A DNA stretch of 13,857 bases from Euryarchaeota archaeon UBA126 (GTDB lineage: Archaea; Thermoplasmatota; Poseidoniia; Poseidoniales; Thalassarchaeaceae), in the NCBI GenBank assembly GCA_002497025.1, contig DAMG01000071.1, positions 1 through 13,857 of the forward strand, in the 5' to 3' direction. The notes under the pieces were generated by a model. The model did no database searches. It worked only from the letters and a program-made list of their open reading frames with translations, and was not told the origin of the DNA. The translations under genes were made by a program, and so were the position numbers. Below are positions 6,243 to 13,469 of the stretch, in pieces. How positions within the stretch are numbered: position 1 is the first letter of the stretch; every line of letters starts with the position of its first letter.

Positions 6243-7702
6243 GCAAGATCTCCTACCGATTCGTAGAGGCTAGGACCTGAAGTTAGGAAGTAAACCGACC
6301 CTAATCTATCTCGTGAATCCTCTGATGTGGAATTATTTCCATCAGAACATGCTCCTGTGCAGCCATCTGCAAATGCAACATACACTCTTCCTTCTAGATC
6401 GATGTGTAAATCATTGAAGTCCAAGAGGTTACGGTTAGAGCCACCAAAATCTCTACAATCTCCGCTATTCAGACAGATTGAGCCCATTTGAACAGGGTCA
6501 TCAGTAACCCGCATAGTATGGAAGACCGGTTCATCATCCAGCGCATTCAATGAGTAGGTAATGTAGAGGTGGTAGGTTGTGTTGTGAGGGGCGTAATGCG
6601 CATTCCCATCCCATGGATTACCGTCAATGTTTGAGGTATTCAGTAGGCCAACATCCTCGCTTCCAAGATAAGTGATAGCGATTCTTCCAGGGTCGCCAGC
6701 ATCGATATGAGGGAATACTGACGATATTACACCCGCTGGACTAATTCTGATACTATTTTCCTCCCATGAATTGCCAGAATCTGTGCTTCGAGACATGTAT
6801 ACTCCTTGATCCGCTCCAGTCCAAATATGATAGGCATTAGATTCGCTATCTGTACCAACTTCCGAGTTCTTTCTTGGATAAGGTGTCCCTACATCCAAGC
6901 CCATTGTTCTCTCAGACCAGGTTAGTCCGTTGTCTTTCGACAAAATGATTGTCGGTGTTTCGACTCTAGGAGGGACATAGACAGTACCATCTGGTGCTGA
7001 GGTTATTGCTCCGTGTAGACCTCCGTTACTGGTTGCCATTCCGAAAATCTGTCCTCCAACTTCGAATGTTGCACCTCCATTGAATGAGGTGTAGCAGAAT
7101 ATTCCTGCAATTTTATTGTAGCAGAAATAAGTAGCAGTTTCCCAAGCTGCTGGATTACCATTCGCAACTGCCCCATATCCATCACTAGTCCAAGGACCAG
7201 TTCCTAGTTTGATATGGTCATTGAGAGGAATTGGACCAGAATCATGAGGATTTCCAATCCATGATTCTCCGTCATCATCCGACCACGCAATCCAAGTTGT
7301 CAAAAGCCCAACCATTTGCACATTGTAGACTCTGTCGGTTATTGGATCAACCCACCCCCAAGGGTCAGAAGTCGATGGATGGGATGCAATATCATCTACA
7401 ATTTCCCAAGAACCTCCATGATCACATGAACGCATTACTTTCTCGAAGGCTATGAAGAACATGCAGCCACTAGAGGTAATCCCAATACTTGGTTCAGCGC
7501 CCTGTTCACCTACGTTGGAAAAAGTGAAATTTAGCGGTAATGGGGGGAGGTCGATATTCTGGCCATCAGGTCCAGTAACCCAAAATCTGATCTCACCTTC
7601 AGGTTCAGGTTCAGGATCCAAAGTAGGCTCGCTACCGAAGATGCAACCCGAGAGTGACGCACCAATCATTAGCAGAACTAGCAAGCCAGCCTTGGTGCGC
7701 AT
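6230..7702 (-). CDS. secreted lipoprotein with five Asp-box (BNR) repeats, beta-propeller
   Basis: This is an exported 490-residue protein. Residues 1-20 are a lipoprotein signal peptide: RTK, a hydrophobic core, and the lipobox LSGC with C20 as the likely lipid-modified residue. An acidic, proline-rich tether, PTLDPEPEPEGE (26-37), follows. The rest carries five Asp boxes (S-x-D-x-G-x-x-W type): SCDHGGSW (92-99), SDDDGESW (141-148), SFNGGATF (206-213, degenerate), SKDNGLTW (255-262) and STDSGNSW (306-313). These mark the strands of a sialidase-like beta-propeller. I see no FRIP motif with its catalytic arginine, so sialidase activity is not supported; glycan binding or hydrolysis at the cell surface is a guess. 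Three C-terminal cysteine pairs may be disulfides. A TATA-like box lies about 30 nt before the ATG. Confidence 0.85.
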   Translation of the reverse strand: MRTKAGLLVLLMIGASLSGCIFGSEPTLDPEPEPEGEIRFWVTGPDGQNIDLPPLPLNFTFSNVGEQGAEPSIGITSSGCMFFIAFEKVMRSCDHGGSWEIVDDIASHPSTSDPWGWVDPITDRVYNVQMVGLLTTWIAWSDDDGESWIGNPHDSGPIPLNDHIKLGTGPWTSDGYGAVANGNPAAWETATYFCYNKIAGIFCYTSFNGGATFEVGGQIFGMATSNGGLHGAITSAPDGTVYVPPRVETPTIILSKDNGLTWSERTMGLDVGTPYPRKNSEVGTDSESNAYHIWTGADQGVYMSRSTDSGNSWEENSIRISPAGVISSVFPHIDAGDPGRIAITYLGSEDVGLLNTSNIDGNPWDGNAHYAPHNTTYHLYITYSLNALDDEPVFHTMRVTDDPVQMGSICLNSGDCRDFGGSNRNLLDFNDLHIDLEGRVYVAFADGCTGACSDGNNSTSEDSRDRLGSVYFLTSGPSLYESVGDLAEFM

Positions 7703-7725
7703 GAGGACTCGGCTCTTGCGATTAC

Positions 7726-7739
7726 AGATTATCTTAACC
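7726..7739 (-). promoter_or_regulatory. TATA-like box of the lipoprotein gene
   Basis: On the minus strand GGTTAAGATAATCT is centred about 30 nt before the ATG at 7702, consistent with a very short or absent 5' leader. No ribosome binding site is visible. Confidence 0.4.
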
Positions 7740-7766
7740 TAGAGAAGATTAATTCTTGATGATGGA

Positions 7767-7778
7767 GATAACTTATTC
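7767..7778 (+). promoter_or_regulatory. TATA-like box of the small membrane protein gene
   Basis: GATAACTTATTC is centred about 29 nt before the ATG at 7802, the placement expected for a leaderless archaeal message. It is the main non-coding support for calling the short gene real. Confidence 0.4.
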
Positions 7779-7801
7779 ATGACATCTGACAGCCAACTAG
7801 T

Positions 7802-7972
7802 ATGAAGTCAGCTCTGGCGCGTTTAACCTCGATGCCGCGAAAAGGTGAATTTTGGCAGTGGTGGGGGGGAAGAACCCTGGCAGATAAGATTCTCTTTGGA
7901 TTGTGGGCAACCATCGAATTAGTCACTTTGCTATTCATGCTTCTAATCGGATTGGGTTCCCTCGGAATTTAA
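7802..7972 (+). CDS. small single-span membrane protein (56 residues)
   Basis: This short frame fills most of the otherwise empty 7703-8020 interval between the lipoprotein gene and msrA. It encodes 56 residues: a basic N-terminal part with MPRKGEFWQWWGGR (11-24), then a hydrophobic span of about 25 residues (about 31-55) containing LFGLWATIELVTLLFMLL, ending at TAA. The N-terminal charge suggests an in-facing N-terminus. A TATA-like box is correctly placed upstream. The domain is not one I recognise. The gene could be co-transcribed with msrA, which begins 49 nt downstream. The amino-acid pattern (charged, aromatic-rich head, then one clean helix) is that of a genuine small membrane protein, but conservation in relatives is not known. 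Confidence 0.5.
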   Translation: MKSALARLTSMPRKGEFWQWWGGRTLADKILFGLWATIELVTLLFMLLIGLGSLGI

Positions 7973-8020
7973 TCTTGAGTCAGCATAGTCCTGAAAACCG
8001 CGAGCCCATCCCCCTTCATC

Positions 8021-8545
8021 ATGACTGAGCAGATTGTCCTCGGCGGAGGTTGCTTTTGGTGTGTGGAAGGTGCCATGCTAGGTCTTCGAGGAGTTAGTGA
8101 AGTAGTTCCTGGATATTCAGGTGGTCACATCGATAACCCAACCTATGAGCAAGTTTGCGGAAAACGTACAGGACATGCTGAGGTAGTCAGAGTTACATTC
8201 GACCCAGAAATTATTCCTCAAAGAATACTTCTCGAGGTTTTCTTTACTGTACATGACCCCACTCAATTGAATCGTCAAGGCAATGACATAGGTCCACATT
8301 ATCGTAGTTGTGTATTTTATTCGAACGAAGAACAGCGTATGGACGTTGAACATGTAATGGAATATGTACAACAAAATTATGTTGATGACATAGTAACGGA
8401 AGTAAGCCCATTAGGTAAGTTTTGGATTGCAGAAAATTATCATCATGACTACTTCGCCAACAACCCGCGTAACCCGTACTGCCAAGCAGTTGTATCACCG
8501 AAAATCGCTAAGACTAGGGCCAAGCACGCCCATTTGTATGAGTGA
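8021..8545 (+). CDS. msrA: peptide-methionine (S)-S-oxide reductase MsrA
   Basis: MsrA reduces the S-epimer of methionine sulfoxide in proteins and free methionine, usually with thioredoxin as final reductant. The 174 residues are standard for a single-domain MsrA. The catalytic motif GGGCFWCVE has the sulfenic-acid cysteine at C11. The conserved GYSGGH (31-36), TGHAEVV (50-56), FFTVHDPTQLNRQGND (74-89), YRSCVFY (94-100) and AENYHHDYF (137-145) follow. C154 in NPYCQAVVSPK is the likely resolving cysteine, equivalent in place to the C-terminal YC of many MsrA proteins; C14 and C46 are extra. No MsrB is fused or adjacent. The last 8 nt (ATGAGTGA) contain the start codon of the AlkB-like gene, so the two are co-transcribed and probably translationally coupled. 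Confidence 0.96.
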   Translation: MTEQIVLGGGCFWCVEGAMLGLRGVSEVVPGYSGGHIDNPTYEQVCGKRTGHAEVVRVTFDPEIIPQRILLEVFFTVHDPTQLNRQGNDIGPHYRSCVFYSNEEQRMDVEHVMEYVQQNYVDDIVTEVSPLGKFWIAENYHHDYFANNPRNPYCQAVVSPKIAKTRAKHAHLYE

Positions 8546-9608
8546 GGCGGCACTAGTCACTCAGAACTACGATGATACCCTCTCACCTGAGCCTTGGGCG
8601 TTCCATCTACTAGGTTTGATTACCCCAATTCTCGCCATTTCTGGTAACATATTGGGTGTGGTTGAGAACCAAGCATACGTAGCCATGGGGGTAGTATTTG
8701 TCTGGGGAGTTGCACCTATACTTGACATCGTGATGGGGGAATCGAAGGTTGCACGCCCTCCGAGAGAATCTGGAACCCCCTTCGAGGTACTTCTATGGGT
8801 TCATGGAATTTTACAGATGGTAGTCGTTGCTACATTTTTCGTCTTTGCCGCCGAAGAGGGTATGACATGGTGGCTTGTTGTGGGTGCTCTATCCTCAGGA
8901 CTAAGCGCCGCTGCCTCAGCCATAGTCACCGCTCACGAACTTGGCCATAAGAAACGAGGAAGTCCTGGATGGAGACTTGCCAGAGTTCTGCTTTTTTCAG
9001 TCCACTACACCCACTTTACCTACGAGCATAATCATGTTCATCATAAGTGGGTAAGCACAGCCAAGGACTCCGCCAGTGCAGAGGCTCATCAGGGGTTGTG
9101 GTCGTTCTGGATGAGTACTATACCAGGTCAGTTTTTCTCATCTGCTAGTGTACACAACAAGAAGGGTAAGACGGGTCTAAGCAATCCCACTTATCGCGGC
9201 CTATTGCTACAAATGGTTACGCTGTTTGCAATAGCATTTCTCCCCGGTATGCTTGGGTATTTTGATGGTATTCCAGTTGCTGTAGGATGGCTTGTAATGT
9301 CTGCAATCGCAATTCTAACTCTGGAATACGTGAATTACATTCGCCATTGGGGGCTCAGAAGATCTGAGGACGAGAGGTTTGCAAAGGAACACTCCTGGAA
9401 TACAGAGGCTAGGTGGTCTAGGTGGAGTCTGCTAGAGTTGACCCGACATTCTGACCACCATCTTAGAGCAAGTGTCCCCTTCTGGAAGCTAAGGCCTTAC
9501 GAAGGCACACCAGAGTTAAGATGGGGTTACTACGCATCATGGTGGCCATGCTTAGTACCGCCGATATGGAAGAGGGCGATGGCCAGTAGACTCCCAGATA
9601 ACCAGTAG
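8538..9608 (+). CDS. AlkB-like integral-membrane diiron oxygenase/hydroxylase
   Basis: This membrane enzyme belongs to the alkane 1-monooxygenase/fatty-acid desaturase superfamily, which inserts oxygen into alkyl chains using a diiron centre fed by rubredoxin or ferredoxin. The 356 residues carry all four histidine motifs in order: HELGHK (133-138), EHNHVHHKW (163-171), NYIRHWGL (266-273) and RHSDHH (303-308). These supply nine histidines (133, 137, 164, 168, 169, 270, 304, 307, 308), the number and spacing of AlkB. Two departures from bacterial AlkB are visible: NYxEHYGL has Arg269 for Glu, and EHxxGHH has Val167 for Gly. Hydrophobic segments precede and separate the motifs. The ATG at 8538 overlaps the end of msrA by 8 nt; longer frames would lie inside msrA. 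No rubredoxin gene is present, so the electron donor and substrate (alkane, fatty acid, lipid or other) are unknown. Confidence 0.88.
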   Translation: MSEAALVTQNYDDTLSPEPWAFHLLGLITPILAISGNILGVVENQAYVAMGVVFVWGVAPILDIVMGESKVARPPRESGTPFEVLLWVHGILQMVVVATFFVFAAEEGMTWWLVVGALSSGLSAAASAIVTAHELGHKKRGSPGWRLARVLLFSVHYTHFTYEHNHVHHKWVSTAKDSASAEAHQGLWSFWMSTIPGQFFSSASVHNKKGKTGLSNPTYRGLLLQMVTLFAIAFLPGMLGYFDGIPVAVGWLVMSAIAILTLEYVNYIRHWGLRRSEDERFAKEHSWNTEARWSRWSLLELTRHSDHHLRASVPFWKLRPYEGTPELRWGYYASWWPCLVPPIWKRAMASRLPDNQ

Positions 9609-9663
9609 GTAACCACAATAATCGAGCGCAATTCTCAAGAGCACCTCGATTCGGATTCACCCT

Positions 9664-10080
9664 ATGGTACCCGATTCGGTGGAAGCGACTTCAGTCTCAA
9701 CCACCTCTGCCCTCATCCACACTGGATTACTGAGTGTTGGTCTGAGTAACCTTTTCTGGAAGGGTGGAGAATTGAACGCCGATGACAATCCAGAAACTCT
9801 CCTGTTGGTAGCCATGGCTCTATTTTGTATCGCTATTCCATTCCAAGGCCTCTACATTCTTCTCAGCAGAATGATTCGTGAATATCCAAATCCAGTATTG
9901 GTTCCATCGTCCGTTTTATTGTTAGCATCTCGTTGTGAGATTGTTAGTTACGCTTGTGGAATCACAGGATTTTGCCTCATGTTAGTTAGAACCTCAAACG
10001 TCCTTGCTGCAACTTTGATTGGTTCCGCAATTCTTGTTATCATCATGGCAAGATCAGCACTTTCAGTTCCTGCAAGATAA
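9664..10080 (+). CDS. uncharacterised four-span membrane protein
   Basis: I do not recognise this 138-residue protein. It has four hydrophobic segments, at about 14-32, 44-68, 78-107 and 110-132. The loop between the first two is acidic (KGGELNADDNPET), and the loop between the second and third is SRMIREYPNP. Three cysteines lie in the hydrophobic parts. The ATG at 9664 is 55 nt after the AlkB-like gene and no clear ribosome binding site precedes it; ACAATAATCG at 9614-9623 could be its own TATA-like box. The next gene, another membrane protein, follows after 33 nt. Position suggests a unit with the downstream membrane protein and the MFS exporter, but no function can be assigned. Confidence 0.65.
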   Translation: MVPDSVEATSVSTTSALIHTGLLSVGLSNLFWKGGELNADDNPETLLLVAMALFCIAIPFQGLYILLSRMIREYPNPVLVPSSVLLLASRCEIVSYACGITGFCLMLVRTSNVLAATLIGSAILVIIMARSALSVPAR

Positions 10081-10113
10081 CTTACTTCGCGGAGTGAGAT
10101 TGATTGCTTACCT

Positions 10114-10935
10114 ATGCTACGAGTCCATATGGCAGGTGCCTACGCCCTCCCGAGTTGGCCACCTGAAACTCCTTGGGAATGCTATATTTTCGCCTTACTT
10201 ATCCCATTAATTCTTCGATTTTGGTTATTGAGAAGGCCGTTGCTTGACCTAATATCGGTTTTTGCACCTAAAGAGGAGAGAACCCGTCATTGGCGTTGGC
10301 TTAAGCAAAATTACAACAGGTTACCGATAAACGGCTTTGATGGATTATTGAAACAAGAAGTCATCGCATTTTTGCTACCTAGTATTGCCGCAGGAATAAC
10401 TAGGATAGGGATAGGAGAAATAGGTTGGAAAGATTGGGATAGTGTTCCTGATTTAGGAGAAAAGCTTCTGATTGTAGCCTTTGCTTATTGGGTACTATGG
10501 GACTTTAGAAGAGTCATGCGTACTCGCCGTTCGGTCAAGAAAATGGCTAAGATGAATCTAGAGAGGGTTAAAAGAAGGGTTGAGAAAGTTCTTGCTGGTC
10601 GCGATTTCCTTCGTAATATTGAGGAGTTCCGAATCCCTCGCCCATGGTCCACGATTGAAATTTCAGATACTATCGAGGGAGAGGAAATGGCTCTCGATAA
10701 ACCGAGTAAAATCACAAGTTTAGGAGTGCTAATTTTGAACAAGGCTGCGGATCTAATCGACTATGGACTTGGAGTTGCAAAAACTCCAGCAGAAGGATTA
10801 GCAGATCAAATAGAAACCCGTATGCAGGCAATCCTTGACAATCATATGCAGGCCACTCGAGATTCGATGTTTAGCAATGTGATGTTTTCCTTATTCCCAT
10901 TAATTGTCCTGAAAGTTCTTCCCGAGATAGTGTGA
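10114..10935 (+). CDS. uncharacterised membrane protein with long basic helix
   Basis: I do not recognise this protein, which has 273 residues from the ATG at 10114 (an ATG at 10129 is a plausible alternative start). Hydrophobic segments are at about 22-40, 81-102 and 116-131. The third runs directly into a strongly basic helical stretch (132-162, many K and R), probably a cytoplasmic amphipathic or coiled-coil arm. The middle region (165-230) is mixed and soluble in character, containing EFRIPRPWSTIEISD and KTPAEGLADQIETRMQA. Residues 253-272 are again hydrophobic and may be a terminal anchor. Proximity (9 nt) to the MFS gene downstream suggests one transcript. I cannot offer a function. Confidence 0.65.
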   Translation: MLRVHMAGAYALPSWPPETPWECYIFALLIPLILRFWLLRRPLLDLISVFAPKEERTRHWRWLKQNYNRLPINGFDGLLKQEVIAFLLPSIAAGITRIGIGEIGWKDWDSVPDLGEKLLIVAFAYWVLWDFRRVMRTRRSVKKMAKMNLERVKRRVEKVLAGRDFLRNIEEFRIPRPWSTIEISDTIEGEEMALDKPSKITSLGVLILNKAADLIDYGLGVAKTPAEGLADQIETRMQAILDNHMQATRDSMFSNVMFSLFPLIVLKVLPEIV

Positions 10936-10944
10936 ATTTAATCA

Positions 10945-12216
10945 ATGGGTGGAATTATTTTGACTAGTCCAGGTTATCTTGAGTTACTCCGCAGTAACAA
11001 GACGTTTGCTCGCCTTTGGGGCTCGAATATGATTCTCTATATTGGAGATTGGTTTACCGTACTTGCAATGTTCTTGTTAGCAGGAGATGCAACTGATAAT
11101 TCTCCTTTAGCAATAGCAGGTGTTCTAGCCGTACGAAGTTTCACTTTTGCTCCTTTGGAGCCAATAACTGGAATGTTGGCAGACAGATATCCCAGAAAAT
11201 ACTTGATGATAATCGCAAATTTGTTTTCTTTTGTCATACTGATATCATTCATCTTAACCGGCATTTTAGATAATCTATTCTCAGTTTATGCATTAACTAT
11301 CTTATTGGTAGTCGGTAGGGCCATTTATGATCCAGCAGGAACTGCATATCTACCAACAATTTGCAGCGAAGAAGAACTTCTCACTGCTAATGCCCTGATA
11401 TCTGGAGGTTGGTCCGCATCAATGGGAATCGGGGCTGGACTTGCTGGATTTGTTATTTCGGAATATGGTTGGGAAACAGGACTAATTCTTGATTCGGTGA
11501 CTTTCATAATTGCTGCGATTGTGATATCGACCCTGCCTCACGGGGGACCTGATCTCGATGAGAGGAAAACTGGAGGTCTTTTCTCGATGTTCAGAGAAAT
11601 ATTTTCTGGTTGGGAATTTATTATCAAAAGGCCAGAAATCAGTAGAATTGTGTTGGCAAAGGGGATGTGGGCGACTGGAGGTGGCGCACAGATATTCTTA
11701 CTAATTTTGATCGGAATGAACTCAACTTTGGGAGAGATATCCACAGGTGCAGCTGGAATCGGCGTTCTTTACATGGCTCGAGGCTTTGGAAGTGGATTTG
11801 GCCCATTAGTTACTAGGCCGCTTATGACAGTTCAACGCTACACTCCTTACATCATCGGTATTTCCTTGGGTGGTGCTGGTATTTTCTACACAGGAGTATC
11901 ATACCTAGAATGGGGAATTATTACACTTGTTTTGGTTTTCTTCAGCCATGCCTGCAGCGGTATTTCTTGGGTCTTTAGCACAACCCTTCTTCAACGTAGA
12001 ACTGACAATGATTGGATGGGGAGGGTTGCTGGAACAGATAATCTCGTCATTACCTTAGTCATGGGCATATCTACAATCTCTGCTGGATATATTATCGAAG
12101 AGAATATTCTTTCTTTACGTGAAACATTGCTATTAACCGGACTAATTCAGATTTCTGTAGGATTGATATGGTTATTATTTTCTAGTCCAAAAGAAAAGAG
12201 ATTTTTGAACGGTTAA
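10945..12216 (+). CDS. MFS transporter, EntS/MFS_3-like exporter
   Basis: This is a secondary transporter of the major facilitator superfamily, 423 residues with about 11-12 membrane spans. The start of the protein (LRSNKTFARLWGSNMILYIGDW, split here as LRSNKTFARL and WGSNMILYIGDW) has the 'N-x-x-F-x-x-L-W-x-x-x-x-x-S' look of EntS-like exporters. The loop between spans 2 and 3 holds motif A as GMLADRYPRK (76-85). GRAIYDPAGTAYLP and the following NALISGGWSASMGIGAGLAGF match the fourth and fifth span region of this subfamily. A basic loop containing DERKTGG divides the two halves. Characterised relatives export siderophores, drugs or other small molecules by proton antiport; the substrate here is not readable. 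The gene follows the previous one after 9 nt and precedes the oligoribonuclease gene by 24 nt. Confidence 0.88.
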   Translation: MGGIILTSPGYLELLRSNKTFARLWGSNMILYIGDWFTVLAMFLLAGDATDNSPLAIAGVLAVRSFTFAPLEPITGMLADRYPRKYLMIIANLFSFVILISFILTGILDNLFSVYALTILLVVGRAIYDPAGTAYLPTICSEEELLTANALISGGWSASMGIGAGLAGFVISEYGWETGLILDSVTFIIAAIVISTLPHGGPDLDERKTGGLFSMFREIFSGWEFIIKRPEISRIVLAKGMWATGGGAQIFLLILIGMNSTLGEISTGAAGIGVLYMARGFGSGFGPLVTRPLMTVQRYTPYIIGISLGGAGIFYTGVSYLEWGIITLVLVFFSHACSGISWVFSTTLLQRRTDNDWMGRVAGTDNLVITLVMGISTISAGYIIEENILSLRETLLLTGLIQISVGLIWLLFSSPKEKRFLNG

Positions 12217-12229
12217 ATCTGTGATGGCT

Positions 12230-12237
12230 GAGGGGAT
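12230..12237 (+). promoter_or_regulatory. ribosome binding site of the orn gene
   Basis: GAGGGGAT matches the archaeal 16S tail complement GAGGTGAT in 7 of 8 positions and ends 3 nt before the ATG at 12241. It supports this ATG and internal initiation on a polycistronic message from the MFS gene. Confidence 0.5.
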
Positions 12238-12240
12238 AGT

Positions 12241-12777
12241 ATGGCGGATAGTAGATTAGTTTGGATTGACCTTGAGATGACCGGTCTCGACCCCGATGAA
12301 AATACGATTATCGAAATTGCAACGATTGTGACTGAATCTGATCTATCCATTGTTGCTGAAGGGCCCAGCTTTGCTATAGATGTTGGAAAAGAAGAATTGG
12401 CAAAGATGGATAATTGGAATGTAAAACATCACACCGAGAATGGCTTGTTAGATAGGATTCAATCAGATGGTGTTTCAATGGAAAATGCGGAGCGACAGAC
12501 TCTAGAATTTTTGAAAGAACATTGTTCTCCAGGTCAGTCTCCATTATGCGGGAATACTATCGGACAGGATCGCCGATTCTTGCGCAGATATATGCCGGAG
12601 TTACACGATTTTTTCCACTATCGAAGTGTTGATGTCACCAGTATCAAGATTCTTGCCAGGTCATGGTACCCAGAGGTAGGTAAGTGGCGAAAGAATTCAG
12701 GACATAGGGCTCTTGACGATATCAGAGGAAGTATAGAGGAATTATCCTACTATCGTGATAAATTGTTTCGTGATTGA
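12241..12777 (+). CDS. orn: oligoribonuclease (DEDDh 3'-5' exonuclease)
   Basis: Oligoribonuclease degrades RNA fragments of two to five nucleotides, including pGpG from cyclic-di-GMP turnover, to mononucleotides. The 178 residues compare with 181 in E. coli Orn. WIDLEMTGLDP (8-18) supplies D10 and E12; CGNTIGQDRRFL (103-114) supplies D110; HRALDDIRGSIEELSYYR (155-172) supplies H155 and D160, completing the DEDDh set. Other Orn-specific segments are IIEIATIVTE (23-32), MDNWNVKHHTENGL (56-69) and RYMPEL (116-121), so this is Orn and not a generic DEDD exonuclease. The similarity to proteobacterial and mitochondrial Orn is striking for an archaeal context, suggesting past acquisition from bacteria. 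The stop lies 5 nt from the stop of the convergent JAMM gene. Confidence 0.95.
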   Translation: MADSRLVWIDLEMTGLDPDENTIIEIATIVTESDLSIVAEGPSFAIDVGKEELAKMDNWNVKHHTENGLLDRIQSDGVSMENAERQTLEFLKEHCSPGQSPLCGNTIGQDRRFLRRYMPELHDFFHYRSVDVTSIKILARSWYPEVGKWRKNSGHRALDDIRGSIEELSYYRDKLFRD

Positions 12778-12782
12778 TTAGA

Positions 12783-13469
12783 TTACTCAATAGCATTCCC
12801 TCTAGCGTCGGTAATTACTAGATTTACTCCTAGCCCTGTGCGGTGGAAGCAAATCAAATCTAGCCCATGAATAAGATGTCCAGTTCTGGCTCTACCTAAG
12901 GCCCCACTATCTTCCAAATCACTTAGAGGCCGTCTGACTCCATCTACATCATCAAACCAAGGCAGATGACCTTCAGGTGAGAATCGGATTCCAAGAATCA
13001 TGTCTGTCCCTTCAGTCCATTGAGCCGCATCTGCATCTGCACCACTAGGAATCGCAGGTGCATTTGGATGGGTGTGCAACCAATGGGTGAATCTACTTCC
13101 ACGTGAACCTCTATCAGTTGAGAACAGCCCATCCATCCATTCTTCGGGAACGTGGTGAACCTCGAATGAATTTCCTCGATTTACTAGGTGAGGTTTTCCG
13201 AGCATATATCCCTGTCCAGCGAATAATCCGGTTTCCTGATCTGCTCCAGAGTACGCTTCTACCACTTCCTTCGGATTTACCCGCTTGTTATCGGGATCCA
13301 TTCCTACTAGAATCTCATCAGGTAAGGATTGGAATGTCCAATCAAGAATTGTTGCTAAGTTTTGGATTGGCATCAATAACACTGCAGCGTATGAGTCTCG
13401 GTTTGCTAATGATTGGCTATTGTATTGACTAGCCGCTTCGTGCAACCAAATAGGAATCAATTCTTCCAC
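12783..13469 (-). CDS. JAMM/MPN-domain metalloprotease-like protein
   Basis: This is a 228-residue protein with a complete JAMM zinc motif: H132-T-H134-x7-S142-x2-D145 in HTHPNAPAIPSGAD, and a likely catalytic glutamate, E79 (QETGLFAGQG), 53 residues before, as in the JAB1/MPN/Mov34 fold. Archaeal relatives include isopeptidases that remove ubiquitin-like SAMP modifiers; others cut sulfur-carrier fusions. The first 65 residues are extra compared with minimal JAMM proteins and have no recognised domain. The region after the motif contains a loop, LPWFDDVDGVRRPLSDLED, and ends in a beta-rich segment (LVITDARG). The start is a GTG at 13469 inside the end of the receiver gene, giving a 13-nt overlap. 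No in-frame ATG occurs before residue 34, so GTG is preferred. Substrate unknown. Confidence 0.85.
   Translation of the reverse strand: MEELIPIWLHEAASQYNSQSLANRDSYAAVLLMPIQNLATILDWTFQSLPDEILVGMDPDNKRVNPKEVVEAYSGADQETGLFAGQGYMLGKPHLVNRGNSFEVHHVPEEWMDGLFSTDRGSRGSRFTHWLHTHPNAPAIPSGADADAAQWTEGTDMILGIRFSPEGHLPWFDDVDGVRRPLSDLEDSGALGRARTGHLIHGLDLICFHRTGLGVNLVITDARGNAIE

Noticed and set aside
8427..8537. Longer AlkB-like frame starting inside msrA
   Set aside because: Its first 37 residues are an out-of-frame translation of the conserved MsrA C-terminus; the ATG at 8538 gives the normal coupling overlap.
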